From positions 2,294,001 to 2,358,000 of the forward strand of contig NC_019964.1 in NCBI RefSeq assembly GCF_000328525.1: 64,000 bases of DNA, written 5' to 3'. The notes beneath the pieces are model-generated. The model saw nothing but the letters and a program-made list of their open reading frames with translations, ran no database searches and was not told the origin of the DNA. Both the position numbers and the translations under genes were made by a program. This document shows positions 25,795-35,043 of this stretch, one piece after another; positions within the stretch are counted from its first letter, which is position 1, and each line of letters begins with the position of its first letter. The DNA comes from Halovivax ruber XH-70 (GTDB lineage: Archaea; Halobacteriota; Halobacteria; Halobacteriales; Natrialbaceae).

Positions 25795-25967
25795 CAGAGG
25801 CCACCGGTCAGCAGACCCATCGTGACGCCGATGATGAAGCCGAGAAAGCCGATGAGGAAGATCCCAGCGCCGGCGATCTTCGACACCTGGAAGAACTCTT
25901 CCCGGCTCGGCGTCGTCGCCATCTTCAGGACGCGGACGTACGACGTGAGATCGTAGGGTACGTTCAT
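25794..25967 (-). CDS. secE: Preprotein translocase subunit SecE (Sec61 gamma)
   Basis: 57 residues, the usual size for archaeal SecE. It begins [20 protein letters not shown], has an amphipathic helix ([12 protein letters not shown]) and one membrane helix ([20 protein letters not shown]). It stabilises SecY in the membrane. The gene is directly upstream of nusG in the same transcript, a common archaeal arrangement; ftsZ, often next in haloarchaea, is not here. A TATA-like GATAAAAGG lies about 30 nt before the start. Confidence 0.93.
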   Translation of the reverse strand: MNVPYDLTSYVRVLKMATTPSREEFFQVSKIAGAGIFLIGFLGFIIGVTMGLLTGGL

Positions 25968-26182
25968 GGGTGGCCAAACAACGTGCGTGCCCTTTTATCT
26001 GTCTTTCCGTCGCCGGCGATCCGGGATCGGTGAGATCAGTCGGGAACCCACAGCAGCAGGGTCGAACGTGACGATAGAATGGGTCGAAAGGGGCGAGAAC
26101 GGGTCGAAGGGGGCGGAGTGCCTCGATGGGACGAGACGACAGTACAGAACAGTGTCCGGCCGACACGATCGGCAGTGGCTGA

Positions 26183-27415
26183 CTACCCTTCGAGGCCGGT
26201 CACCACGTCGTCCGGCTCCACGTCGAAGTCGCCGCCCCAGGCGAGGCGGTCCGAGCCGCCACCGCCGCCACCGAACTCGTCGGTGAGTTCGCCGAGGATC
26301 GACTCGGCGTCTGCCTCTTCGCCGGCGGCGACGACCGCGAACGGCGAATCGGATTCCCCAGCGATAACCACGACGTCCGCGAGGTCGCCGGCGACCGATT
26401 CGGCGACGTCACCAGCTTCGTCGGCGTCCACGACGCCGGCCGTCGTGGCGACCCACGTCCGCCCGTTTCGTTCGAACGGCTCGGCGCTCTCGACGCGCGT
26501 CTTGACGAGTTCGCGCTGGAGCGTGCCGACAGAGTCCGCGAGCTTCTCGCGTTCCGATTCGAGGCGCGAGAGTTCGCCGGTCGCCTCACCCAGCGGGACG
26601 CCAAGCTGACGGCTCGCGGCGAAGGTAACCCGCTTTTCGACCTCCCGTCGTTCGATCGCGCGCGGACCGACTGCGAGCTCGACCCCGACGTGGCCAGGTT
26701 TCGGCGTTACGGACCCGAGAACGGTGACGGGGCCGATTTCGCGCGTGTTCCGGACGTGTGTCCCGCCACACGCGGCGACATCCCAGGTATCCCGCGAGGA
26801 CTTGATAGTGTTCGCCCCGCCACTATCCGCATCGCCGATCGTGACCACCCGGACGCGGCCCTTCTCGAAGGCCGTGTCCTCGGTCGCCTCCGAGACGTGA
26901 ATCTCGTCGGTCTCACGCGCCTCCGAGACCGGCATCGAATCCCAGGAGACGGGGCGTGACTCCCAGACGGCCCGGTTGACCAGTTCGTCGAGTTCGACCA
27001 GTGCATCGTCGTCGACGCGCTCGTCTGTGGCAAGGTCGAGCCGAACGCGTTCGTCACCGATCTCCAGGCCGGTGTAAGTGACGTCGTCGAATACCCGGCG
27101 CGCGGCGCCGAAGAGCACGTGACTGGCCGTGTGTGCACGCATGCAGTACATCCGCGCCTCCCAGTCGATCGAACACAGGACTCGTTTTCCGGCGCGGAAT
27201 CGCGGTTCCGACTCGAGAACGTGGACGTGTTCGTTGTCCTCAACCTGAACGTCGACGACCGGCACGTCGCCGATCGTGCCGTAATCTGCGGGTTGGCCGC
27301 CGCTCTCGGCGAAGAAGTGTGTCGAATCGAGCCAGACGCGCCGGCCGTCGACGGCCGACACTTCGGTCTCGAATCGCGTCGCGTACGGTTCGGCGGCTGC
27401 CCGTTGCCCGCTCAT
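26183..27415 (-). CDS. alaX: Alanyl-tRNA editing protein (AlaX long form with DHHA1 domain)
   Basis: 410 residues. The editing core has [12 protein letters not shown] (zinc-binding HxxxH) and [14 protein letters not shown] (the Cys and His that complete the site), with [15 protein letters not shown] as the N-terminal substrate stretch. A coiled segment ([20 protein letters not shown]) and a C-terminal DHHA1 domain with a Gly-rich FGGGGGGS stretch follow. It should hydrolyse mischarged Ser- or Gly-tRNA(Ala) in trans. ATG at 27415 is preceded by an in-frame GTG at 27418 that is an alternative start. Confidence 0.9.
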   Translation of the reverse strand: MSGQRAAAEPYATRFETEVSAVDGRRVWLDSTHFFAESGGQPADYGTIGDVPVVDVQVEDNEHVHVLESEPRFRAGKRVLCSIDWEARMYCMRAHTASHVLFGAARRVFDDVTYTGLEIGDERVRLDLATDERVDDDALVELDELVNRAVWESRPVSWDSMPVSEARETDEIHVSEATEDTAFEKGRVRVVTIGDADSGGANTIKSSRDTWDVAACGGTHVRNTREIGPVTVLGSVTPKPGHVGVELAVGPRAIERREVEKRVTFAASRQLGVPLGEATGELSRLESEREKLADSVGTLQRELVKTRVESAEPFERNGRTWVATTAGVVDADEAGDVAESVAGDLADVVVIAGESDSPFAVVAAGEEADAESILGELTDEFGGGGGGSDRLAWGGDFDVEPDDVVTGLEG

Positions 27416-27537
27416 CACCCGGTACTCTGTCCGGATTACTTAAAAATCTGCTCGCCGATTACACCGAATTCCACACGCTTCGGCCCTGAGTGGGACGATA
27501 GAAACTTCGCTTCGCAAGACGACGGGATCGGTCCGTC

Positions 27538-28047
27538 TTATTCGGCGAGTTCCACGTCGAGTCGGTCCTCGAGTGCGTCGATCAGGCCGCCGCCGATGCC
27601 GGCCTGTGTCGCCCGCCCCTGTTCGATCGCGAGGAGATCCGATTCGGGAACGCCGAGTTCATCGGCGAGTTCTTCACGCGTCTGGCCGGCGTCCTGTCGG
27701 CTCGATTCGAGCACCGCGCCGTAGTCCGAGACGAGGTACGGAAGCGGGTCGTCGTCGTAGTTCGTCCCCTCTTTCTCCCAGTGTTCTGAGTCGCCGTCCC
27801 AGACCGGATTTGCCTTCGCGACGTTCTGGGCGGCCTTCTTCTTGCGATTCGGCTCGTCCTGGCCGCGCCCGGAACTGGACGAAGAGGACGACGATTTCGC
27901 CTCGTCTCCGTGAGACGCACAGCTCGAACAGACTTCCAGTTTCGCGCCGGCAACCGTCTGCTGCGTAAGCGAATCGCTCTCCGCACCGCAGAGTTCGCAG
28001 TTGGTCCCGCCGCCTCCCGACGAGGAACCGGTCGAGTACTTAGCCAT
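27538..28047 (-). CDS. Multiprotein bridging factor 1-like HTH protein
   Basis: 169 residues. A zinc ribbon at the start (NCELCGAESDSL, EVCSSCASHG) is followed by a Ser-rich linker and a C-terminal Cro-type HTH: LESSRQDAGQTREELADELG and ESDLLAIEQGRATQ. This is the archaeal MBF1 layout; MBF1 associates with TBP and the ribosome in other species. ATG at 28047 has a TATA-like AATTAAAAT about 25-30 nt upstream on this strand, supporting the chosen start. Confidence 0.85.
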   Translation of the reverse strand: MAKYSTGSSSGGGGTNCELCGAESDSLTQQTVAGAKLEVCSSCASHGDEAKSSSSSSSSGRGQDEPNRKKKAAQNVAKANPVWDGDSEHWEKEGTNYDDDPLPYLVSDYGAVLESSRQDAGQTREELADELGVPESDLLAIEQGRATQAGIGGGLIDALEDRLDVELAE

Positions 28048-28125
28048 GGGAGGACTTCGCACCTGCAGCATTTTAATTGACCGCCTCACTGCGCCCCCAT
28101 CCCACAGTGGGCGCAAAAGAACACG

Positions 28126-28135
28126 CTTTTATATT
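28126..28135 (+). promoter_or_regulatory. TATA box of the tRNA-Leu gene
   Basis: CTTTTATATT about 40 nt upstream of the mature tRNA 5' end, consistent with a short 5' leader. Confidence 0.55.
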
Positions 28136-28173
28136 GACCCGCGGGTAGAATTTGATGCAGACAGAGCACGCGA

Positions 28174-28258
<85 letters not shown>

Positions 28259-28263
28259 TCGCA

Positions 28264-28345
28264 AGCGCGGCCGAAGGCCGCGAAACGCGAGACGGCGTAG
28301 CCGTCGAGCGTCGATGCAGGTGGAGTCCCTTGGGACTGCACCCAC
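28264..28345 (+). other. Hairpin tract downstream of tRNA-Leu
   Basis: Three stems in a row: CGCGGCC-GAA-GGCCGCG, GACGGC-GTA-GCCGTC, and GGTGGAGTCCC-TT-GGGACTGCACC (10 of 11 pairs). The second has an apex that is the reverse complement of the GGCTACGCC apex in the nusG-side hairpin at 25316-25342. It may mature or terminate the tRNA transcript; no gene is recognised here. Confidence 0.4.
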
Positions 28346-28446
28346 GCACATTTCCTCCCGACGCAAGTGACTGAGCGACAGCACCGGTTCGTCACGATTG
28401 CAATCGCGCCGATACTGTTTCCTGGCGTGACACTAATGGGTGGACG

Positions 28447-28989
28447 ATGGCCTGGACGACTACTGGCCCGCACCCGCGGTACTGTCCATCTTGTGGCGAC
28501 GAACTCGGTGACGCCGTGTTCGACGGCAAACCGCGACCATACTGTGAGAGGTGCGAACGGCCGATTTTCCGTAATCCGGTACCGCTGGCGCGCGTCGCCG
28601 TAATAGCGGATAAATCCGTGCTCCTGATCGAACGAGGTGCTGGCGCCGACGTCGGCGCGTGGGCACTTCCGGGCGGGCACGTCGACGCGAACGAGTCACT
28701 GCCGAGTGCGGCGTCACGGGAACTCGCGGAGGAAACGGGAGTGAGAGTCGATCCGACGGATCTCAGACTGCTGGGGACGGGGTATCTAGAGTTCGACGAC
28801 GGCCACTCCCTGGTGTCGATCAATTACGCAGTTCCGCGGACCGCGACTGAAGGACAAGTATCGGCAGGCGGAGACGCAGCGGACGCTCGGTTTTTCACAC
28901 GCGAGGCGATCGAAAGCGAGGAGCCGCGGCTGCGAGCGTCGGGGCCGGAGCAGGTTCTCACGGCGATCGACGAATATGGGGCGAGCTAG
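28447..28989 (+). CDS. NUDIX hydrolase with zinc ribbon
   Basis: 180 residues. An N-terminal zinc ribbon (CPSCGDELG, CERCERP) precedes a NUDIX fold. The NUDIX box starts GGHVDANESLPSAASRELAE and continues ETGV, with all catalytic Glu residues. The layout is that of NADH pyrophosphatase-like or ADP-ribose-type enzymes; substrate not fixed. It is read toward nadM, whose product also handles pyridine nucleotides, but the two genes converge and are not an operon. Confidence 0.88.
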   Translation: MAWTTTGPHPRYCPSCGDELGDAVFDGKPRPYCERCERPIFRNPVPLARVAVIADKSVLLIERGAGADVGAWALPGGHVDANESLPSAASRELAEETGVRVDPTDLRLLGTGYLEFDDGHSLVSINYAVPRTATEGQVSAGGDAADARFFTREAIESEEPRLRASGPEQVLTAIDEYGAS

Positions 28990-29017
28990 TGTCGGGCGAA
29001 CGGAGTCGAACGAATAG

Positions 29018-29536
29018 TTACGCGCCGTTCGCGTCCGTGTCGCTGACCATCTGGATGCGTTCTATGCCATCGATCTCGTCGACGACCTCGACGACGGCGT
29101 CGGGGACGAGCGACTCCCAGTCGCCGTCGTCGATCATGCGCCCGCGCACCTCACTCCCTTCGAGGACGTGGCGATCGTACATGGGCGACTGGCGAACCTC
29201 GACGCCGGCCTCGCGGAAGAGCTGGATGACGAGGGGGTTGTTGGCGTATGCGACGTCGAAGTCGGGGCTCATGCTCTCGACGTGGCTCACCCAGACGGCG
29301 TTGCGGTCTAAGTCCTCGATGGGGACCGCGTAGGTGACCAGGTCGAGGTCGGCGAGGCTCTTCGTGATCATCATGATGCGCTCGCCGGCGGTGAAGGGGT
29401 TTCGCGTCGAGTGCGAGGCATCGGCACTTCCGATACCCAGGACGAGTTCGTCGACGTCGTCGGCGATGCGTTCCACGACGCTGTAGTGACCGTCGTGAAA
29501 CGGTTGGAACCGGCCGATGTAGATGCCCCGCGTCAT
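29018..29536 (-). CDS. nadM: Nicotinamide-nucleotide adenylyltransferase
   Basis: 172 residues, archaeal NadM type. Motifs: GIYIGRFQPFHDGHYSVVER with the HxGH nucleotide-binding site, and SHSTRNPFTAGERIMMI; the C-terminal stretch SEVRGRMIDDGDWESLVP includes the ISSTxxR-equivalent. It joins ATP and NMN to form NAD. In other haloarchaea it sits beside lon; here an AT-rich island of about 1 kb separates them. Confidence 0.95.
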   Translation of the reverse strand: MTRGIYIGRFQPFHDGHYSVVERIADDVDELVLGIGSADASHSTRNPFTAGERIMMITKSLADLDLVTYAVPIEDLDRNAVWVSHVESMSPDFDVAYANNPLVIQLFREAGVEVRQSPMYDRHVLEGSEVRGRMIDDGDWESLVPDAVVEVVDEIDGIERIQMVSDTDANGA

Positions 29537-29539
29537 ACA

Positions 29540-30620
29540 AGATTCACGTTAGATAATCACATAAATGTGCCGAGATTGAGATGGAGGCTGCCATAAAACA
29601 CCAGTTAAAATTATGATTCAGGATAGACAGTCTTTTCAAGTTCCCAACTATCGGCTAACGTAGGTAAGCCAAGTGACCAACCAGATCCGGAGATACTAAG
29701 GTTTACTCCGCCCGGGAACCCAGCGGTATAGGTATGTTCATAATGCGTTTTTACTCCAAATCTGGAATCGTTTGTTTCACGTACCAATTCAGTTTGGAGA
29801 TTTACAATGAAATCGTCATGCTGTATGTTCCCATCCCAGCCATCATATTTGATTAGCGCCCCAACCCCGTAATAGTTATAAGTGTCATATTCAATTTCTA
29901 AATGATTTGAATGCTCTCCGTGTACGCCCATCCACACATTGTCCTCCGTCATATCAGGTGAAGCCCATTTATTGTGATCCCAAGTTGCGCCAATTGCATC
30001 ATCAACAAAGTACGCAGTTGCAGTGCTATAGCTCGCATTCTTCATCTCAATATGACTAGTTACCAACCATACATCGTTTTCCACATGAATTAGTGAAGGT
30101 GTAAAATCAGAGTCGCCCTTAGACCAAACTGCGCCCTGTGTTGATACTCCATCACCCTCACTTACTGGATCATGCCCAGTGTAATACCGCACACTGTGAG
30201 AATCTAGAAGCTGAAATGCTTCACCACGTTTATTCTCGCGCAGCAATTCTCGAACATATTCATAAATCCCTGCCTCCCTAGCAGTGGTTTTTTTACTTTC
30301 ATTCTGGCCGCTTACCGTACCAGCGATTCCCGCCATTGTTAGCGAGGCCGATCCTTTAAGTATTTGTCTCCGATTTTGCATCGCAAACACTACTACCATC
30401 CCCCTATTATTAAATTTTTTCATCACTATACAAATTTGAGAATTAGCCTTACTTAATAATCCAATAAGTTTCTTTATAATATATATCTATTGTACCCATA
30501 TATAGCAGATTACCAATCAGAACTGGCAGGAGTGTATTTGATGTGAATATTAAACAATACCCACCTCGTGTTGAAAATTGTTAAATTAAGCCATATCTTC
30601 CCACAGAGTTTTAATATATA
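29540..30620. mobile_element. Second AT-rich single-gene island, between nadM and lonB
   Basis: Roughly 1.1 kb of AT-rich DNA between two GC-rich core genes. It carries one gene (29611-30381) and an AT-rich stretch up to about 30620. Edges are judged only from composition; I could not find flanking direct repeats or a recombinase. The resemblance in size, composition and gene content to the island at 17334-18344 is the main reason for the call. Confidence 0.5.
29611..30381 (-). CDS. Tat-exported protein of unknown function, AT-rich gene (paralogue of 17426-18214)
   Basis: 256 residues from MQNRRQILKGSASLTMAG, a twin-arginine signal with cleavage likely near VSGQ. A longer in-frame start at 30426 would put a Lys/Asn-rich tail ahead of the signal and is less likely. 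The mature protein opens with a helical stretch (AGIYEYVRELLRENKRGEAF) that aligns without gaps with the same region of the 17426 gene; both later share DS/ES-x-x-T-x-S, V-D/N-D-x-I-G, Y-x-H-T and a Ser/Gly-rich end. The fold appears beta-rich. TATA-like TTAATTT-type stretch at about 30408-30420. Function unknown. Confidence 0.7.
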   Translation of the reverse strand: MQNRRQILKGSASLTMAGIAGTVSGQNESKKTTAREAGIYEYVRELLRENKRGEAFQLLDSHSVRYYTGHDPVSEGDGVSTQGAVWSKGDSDFTPSLIHVENDVWLVTSHIEMKNASYSTATAYFVDDAIGATWDHNKWASPDMTEDNVWMGVHGEHSNHLEIEYDTYNYYGVGALIKYDGWDGNIQHDDFIVNLQTELVRETNDSRFGVKTHYEHTYTAGFPGGVNLSISGSGWSLGLPTLADSWELEKTVYPES

Positions 30621-30742
30621 TTATGCCAAAATTTCGAACGCAGACCCGTCATTCTTTCAAATCAAATCTACCCACTGGACCCAAGGTATGGAGAAAGTAT
30701 ATCAGTCCAAATCCCTTCCAATCAGGCAGCAACCAGCCCCTT
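30382..30742. other. AT-rich leader and promoter region between the second island gene and lonB
   Basis: Two TATA-like elements face lonB: TTTTAATATATATT at about 30610-30623 and AAGTATATC at about 30692-30700. The latter is about 45 nt before the chosen lonB start. The divergent promoter of the Tat protein gene also lies here. No additional gene recognised. Confidence 0.45.
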
Positions 30743-33115
30743 ATGAGTAACGACACGAACGACACCGATCCCCCAGACGAGGGGGCCGACGCGTCCGAGA
30801 CGGAGCCCGAAGAGGGTGTCGAGGAACAACCGCCACGCGACGTCCTCACACCGTCGGACGACGAGTCGGCGGACGAGGTGTTAGCGGCCGACGAGACAGT
30901 GGAAGACCCAGAGACTGAACAGCCGGAGTCGTCGGACAACGAACCCGAATCGACGACCGACGAAACGGACCCGAACGACGTTCCCGACGACATCTGGGCG
31001 GAGATCGACGACGAATCGGAGCGAGCGACCGAGCGCCCACCCGCGGACAACAACGAGGGCACCGTCTACGACGAGGCCGACGACGAGCCCGAGACGGTCG
31101 AAACGCTGGACGACCTCGGGAGCGAGGTCAGCGTCGACGCCGAACTCGAGATCGACGAGGACGAGGAAGACAATCTGCTGGGCGGCCTACAGATCGAGAC
31201 GACGGCAGACATCGAGGTGCCAGACCGACTGGTCGATCAGGTGATCGGCCAGGACGAGGCCCGGGATATCATCATCAAGGCGGCCAAACAGCGCCGCCAC
31301 GTGATGATGATCGGCTCGCCGGGGACCGGCAAGTCGATGCTCGCGAAGGCGATGAGCCAGCTCCTCCCGCAGGAGGACCTCCAGGACATCCTGGTCTACC
31401 ACAACCCGGACGACGGCAACGAGCCGAAGGTCCGGACGGTGCCAGCGGGCAAGGGCGAACAGATCATCGACGCCCACAAGGAGGAAGCCCGCAAGCGAAA
31501 GCAGATGCGCTCGATCCTGATGTGGGTCATCATCGCCATCGCGGTGGTGTACGCCTTCATCCAGGAGATGCTTCTTCTCGGCGTCATCGCCGCGGTGGTC
31601 ATCTGGCTGTTCTTCCGCTACACGTCCCGCGGGATGGACGCCATGGTGCCCAACATGATCGTCAACAACGGCGAGCAGCGCGTCGCGCCGTTCGAGGACG
31701 CGACCGGTGCCCACGCCGGTGCGCTGCTGGGCGACGTCCGCCACGACCCGTTCCAGTCCGGCGGTATGGAGACGCCGAGCCACGACCGCGTCGAACCCGG
31801 CTCCATCCACAAGGCCAACAAGGGCGTGCTGTTCGTCGACGAGATGAACACGCTCGACATCCGCACGCAGCAGAAGCTGATGACGGCCATCCAGGAGGGC
31901 GAGTTCTCGATCACCGGCCAGTCCGAGCGCTCCTCGGGCGCGATGGTCCAGACCGAGCCCGTCCCGACGGACTTCATCATGATCGCGGCGGGGAACTTAG
32001 ACGCGATGGAGAACATGCACCCCGCGCTGCGCTCGCGGATCAAGGGTTACGGGTACGAGGTGTACATGGACGACACCATCGAGGACACGCCCGAGATGCG
32101 CCGGAAGTACGTCCGCTTCATCGCCCAGGAGGTCGAACGCGACGGGCGCCTGCCCCACTTCGACCGCGCGGCGATCGAGGAACTCATGCTGGAGGCCCGC
32201 CGTCGCGCCGGCCGCAAGGACCACCTCACGCTGCTGTTCCGGAACCTCGGCGGACTGGTTCGCGTCGCCGGCGACATCGCCCGCGCCGAGGACCGCGAGT
32301 ACACGACGCGCGAGGACGTCCTGCAGGCGAAAAAGCGCTCGCGCTCGATCGAACAGCAACTCGCCGACGACTACATCGACCGCCGTAAGGACTACGAACT
32401 GCAGGTCAACGAAGGCGGCGTCGAGGGGCGCGTCAACGGCCTCGCCGTCATGGGCGAGGACTCGGGCATCATGCTCCCCGTCATGGCCGAAGTCACGCCC
32501 GCCCAGGGCCCCGGCCGCGTCATCGCGACCGGCCAGCTGAAGGAGATGGCTCAGGAGTCGGTCCAGAACGTCTCGGCGATCATCAAGAAGTTCTCCGGCG
32601 AGGAGCTCACGACGAACGTCCCCGGCTGGGACGAAGGTCGCTACGAGGACAGCGAGTATCCCCAGTCCTCACTCGCCGGCAAGGACGTCCACATCCAGTT
32701 CGTCCAGGCCGGCCAGCAGGGTGTCGACGGCGACTCGGCCTCGATCACGGTCGCGACGGCCGTCATCTCCGCGCTGGAGGACGTCCCGGTCGACCAGTCG
32801 GTCGCGATGACCGGCTCGCTGTCGGTCCGCGGCGACGTGCTCCCCGTCGGCGGCGTGACCCACAAGATCGAGGCCGCCGCGAAGACGGGCTGCAAGACGG
32901 TCATCATCCCGAAGGCCAACGAGCAGGACGTCATGATCGAAGACGAGTACGAGGAGATGGTCGACATCGTCCCCGTCTCGAACATCAGCGAAGTCCTGGA
33001 CGTCGCGCTGATGGGCGAGCCGGAGAAGGACTCGCTGCTCGACCGGCTCAAGACCATCACGAACGCCACGCTCGATCAGGGCGTCACTGGCCCCCAGAAT
33101 CCGAGCCCGCAGTAA
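30743..33115 (+). CDS. lon: Membrane-anchored ATP-dependent protease LonB
   Basis: 790 residues starting MSNDTNDTDPPDEGADA. After an acidic N-terminal 150 residues, Walker A GSPGTGKSMLAKAM lies near residue 191; two adjacent membrane helices (ILMWVIIAIAVVYAFIQ and LLLGVIAAVVIWLFF) interrupt the ATPase domain, as in archaeal LonB; Walker B is KGVLFVDEMNTL. The protease has Ser665 in GDSASITVATA and Lys708 in THKIEAAAKTG. It degrades unfolded and regulatory proteins at the membrane. An in-frame upstream ATG at 30623 adds Lys/Arg/Asn-rich, AT-coded residues unlike the gene and directly abuts a TATA-like element, so it is rejected. Confidence 0.95.
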   Translation: MSNDTNDTDPPDEGADASETEPEEGVEEQPPRDVLTPSDDESADEVLAADETVEDPETEQPESSDNEPESTTDETDPNDVPDDIWAEIDDESERATERPPADNNEGTVYDEADDEPETVETLDDLGSEVSVDAELEIDEDEEDNLLGGLQIETTADIEVPDRLVDQVIGQDEARDIIIKAAKQRRHVMMIGSPGTGKSMLAKAMSQLLPQEDLQDILVYHNPDDGNEPKVRTVPAGKGEQIIDAHKEEARKRKQMRSILMWVIIAIAVVYAFIQEMLLLGVIAAVVIWLFFRYTSRGMDAMVPNMIVNNGEQRVAPFEDATGAHAGALLGDVRHDPFQSGGMETPSHDRVEPGSIHKANKGVLFVDEMNTLDIRTQQKLMTAIQEGEFSITGQSERSSGAMVQTEPVPTDFIMIAAGNLDAMENMHPALRSRIKGYGYEVYMDDTIEDTPEMRRKYVRFIAQEVERDGRLPHFDRAAIEELMLEARRRAGRKDHLTLLFRNLGGLVRVAGDIARAEDREYTTREDVLQAKKRSRSIEQQLADDYIDRRKDYELQVNEGGVEGRVNGLAVMGEDSGIMLPVMAEVTPAQGPGRVIATGQLKEMAQESVQNVSAIIKKFSGEELTTNVPGWDEGRYEDSEYPQSSLAGKDVHIQFVQAGQQGVDGDSASITVATAVISALEDVPVDQSVAMTGSLSVRGDVLPVGGVTHKIEAAAKTGCKTVIIPKANEQDVMIEDEYEEMVDIVPVSNISEVLDVALMGEPEKDSLLDRLKTITNATLDQGVTGPQNPSPQ

Positions 33116-33118
33116 GCG

Positions 33119-34150
33119 ATGACCCAGTGGGTGGCGTTCGCGACGATCGTCACGCTTCTCACGGCCGCGATGGTCGTTCTCACACGTCAGACACAGCGAT
33201 CGCTCACTCCCGTCGAAGCCGGACAGACGACAGCCCTCGAAACGCCGACCCCGGCCAGTGCGACCGAGGGAGACCGACCGACACGGAGCGAGACAGCTAC
33301 CCACCGAGAGTCGACAGCGGTGACCGAGGCAGACGGCGCGGTGCTATCCTCGACCGCGGATCGCCAACAGGCCGAGCAGCCGAACCCGCCGAACCCGCCG
33401 AACGACCCGTACGACCCGTCGACGACCCCATCCGAGTGGGACGACGGTGCAGTCGATCCGTCGGTGGCCCACTCAGAACGCGTCGACGACAGTACCGGGT
33501 CAGCGAACGGAACCCGATCCGGACGGATCGTCGCTCGCGTCGGCGACCAGTCGATCACCAGTCGCGCCCTCCGGTGGAACGTCCTCGCTACACAACTGCT
33601 GTTTCTTGCCGTCGTCGCGGGAACGATCGTGCTGACGGGCGTCCCACCCGATGTGCTCGGGATCTCGATCACCCGGCAGGGACTGGTAACGGGACTCGGG
33701 GTCGGTCTCGGCGCCGGCTTCGGACTCTACGCGGCGAGTGAACTCGCGGGTGCGATCGGGCGACGATTCGGCATGACTCACGACGAGTGGCTCCGCGAGA
33801 GTCTGGCGCCCTCGCGACGACGCGGCTGGATCGTCCTGTTCGCCGTCGTCCTGCCGGTGATCGCGGTCTTCGAGGAGTTGCTCTTCCGGGCCGTCCTCGT
33901 CGGCGCACTGAGTGTCGGGTTCGGGCTGTCGCCGTGGCTCCTGGCCGTCGCCTCTTCGATCCTGTTCGCAGTCGGCCACGGAGTCCAGGGACAAGCTGGA
34001 GTAATCGTCACGGGCGTGATCGGTTTCGTCCTCGCAGCGACGTTCATCGTCACGGGAAACCTCCTCGCGGTCGTCGTCGCCCACTACGTCCTGAATGGCT
34101 GTGAATTCGCCGTCTACGAGTATCTCGAATTCGGTTCGACGCGCACGTAG
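33119..34150 (+). CDS. CPBP-family intramembrane metalloprotease
   Basis: 343 residues. One N-terminal membrane helix, a long acidic Pro/Ser/Thr linker (about 25-150), then six to seven helices. Complete CPBP motifs: FEELLFRAVLVG, FAVGHGVQGQ and VVAHYVLNG, so both Glu, the Arg and both His residues are present. Members cleave or process membrane substrates. It begins 3 bp after lonB, so the two are very likely co-transcribed membrane proteases. Confidence 0.85.
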   Translation: MTQWVAFATIVTLLTAAMVVLTRQTQRSLTPVEAGQTTALETPTPASATEGDRPTRSETATHRESTAVTEADGAVLSSTADRQQAEQPNPPNPPNDPYDPSTTPSEWDDGAVDPSVAHSERVDDSTGSANGTRSGRIVARVGDQSITSRALRWNVLATQLLFLAVVAGTIVLTGVPPDVLGISITRQGLVTGLGVGLGAGFGLYAASELAGAIGRRFGMTHDEWLRESLAPSRRRGWIVLFAVVLPVIAVFEELLFRAVLVGALSVGFGLSPWLLAVASSILFAVGHGVQGQAGVIVTGVIGFVLAATFIVTGNLLAVVVAHYVLNGCEFAVYEYLEFGSTRT

Positions 34151-34204
34151 GGATCCGGCGTTCGAATCCGGCGAACCTTTAGTGTGAGCGGGTGAGACTC
34201 GACT

Positions 34205-34585
34205 ATGCAAAACGACTCGTCGATGCGCAACCTCCAGGACGCGCCTGAGCGAGTACAGAAGCTCTTGGTCGGTGCGGTCGTCGCCTACTTCGTGCTGTGG
34301 CTCGGGTCGATAGTACTTTCCTCGCCGATACTTGCGCTCGCGAGCACCGTACTCTTCGGACTCATCGCTATCGGGATCGGTGTCGTGCTGGTGACGAACG
34401 CCAGTTCGACGGGAAGCGTACTCGGACTCTCGGGTGTCGCACTGATCCTCGGTGGCGTCCTCGAACTCGGCTGGATCGTCAGCGAACTGGTCGGTAGCGG
34501 GATTCCCGTCGCGAGCCGGCTCGCATCGCTGCTCGTCTTCATCGGTATTCTGGGATACGGATACGCAGTCTGGTCGGCGACCTAG
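34205..34585 (+). CDS. Small four-helix membrane protein
   Basis: 126 residues with four hydrophobic helices (about 22-40, 45-62, 70-90, 100-122) and short loops. No family recognised. MQNDSSMRN gives a polar start; a second ATG six codons later is possible. It overlaps the convergent MGMT-like gene by four bases at the 3' end. Confidence 0.6.
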   Translation: MQNDSSMRNLQDAPERVQKLLVGAVVAYFVLWLGSIVLSSPILALASTVLFGLIAIGIGVVLVTNASSTGSVLGLSGVALILGGVLELGWIVSELVGSGIPVASRLASLLVFIGILGYGYAVWSAT

Positions 34586-35043
34586 AGTCCTTCGAGGGAC
34601 CGGAGTCGCTGTTCGACGGCTGGCGGGGCCGCACTCGGTCCATCGCGGACCCGGTGGTCGGGGATAAGCAGCGGTGCCGGATTGGCCTCGAGGGCGGTCC
34701 GAACGAGGATGAGGTCGTCGTCATCCTCGGGATCGACGTCGGGCGTCATCGCGGCGAGTCCGGCGACGTCGATGCTCTCGCCGTAGGGAATCGTCCGAAC
34801 CTGTTCGAGGACGGCTCGCTGATCGGTCGGCACCGTCAACGCGACGGTGACGTCGTCGAACGCGACGTCAGAAACCCCGTCGAGATACTCGAAGACTCGA
34901 TCGAGGAGCGGGTGGTCCGCAGTGGCATCGTCGTCGGGCTGGGCAGGGAACGAGACGGAGATGACACGACCGCTCGCGACGCCGATCTGGACGGCACGCT
35001 CTAGATACGCGGCCTCCCGTGCGTAGATGCCAGCATCTTCCAT
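34582..35043 (-). CDS. MGMT/ATL-like protein lacking the active-site cysteine
   Basis: 153 residues. The C-terminal half follows the O6-alkylguanine transferase/ATL pattern: VRTIPYGESIDVAGLAAM, then LVRTALEANPAPLLIPDHRV. In active transferases the last motif is PCHRV; here Asp129 takes the place of the Cys. Alkyltransferase-like proteins that lack the Cys usually have Trp and act by binding damaged DNA, so this is a further variant. Start at MEDAGIYAREA is preferred over 35106, whose extra residues do not fit the family. Confidence 0.75.
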   Translation of the reverse strand: MEDAGIYAREAAYLERAVQIGVASGRVISVSFPAQPDDDATADHPLLDRVFEYLDGVSDVAFDDVTVALTVPTDQRAVLEQVRTIPYGESIDVAGLAAMTPDVDPEDDDDLILVRTALEANPAPLLIPDHRVRDGPSAAPPAVEQRLRSLEGL

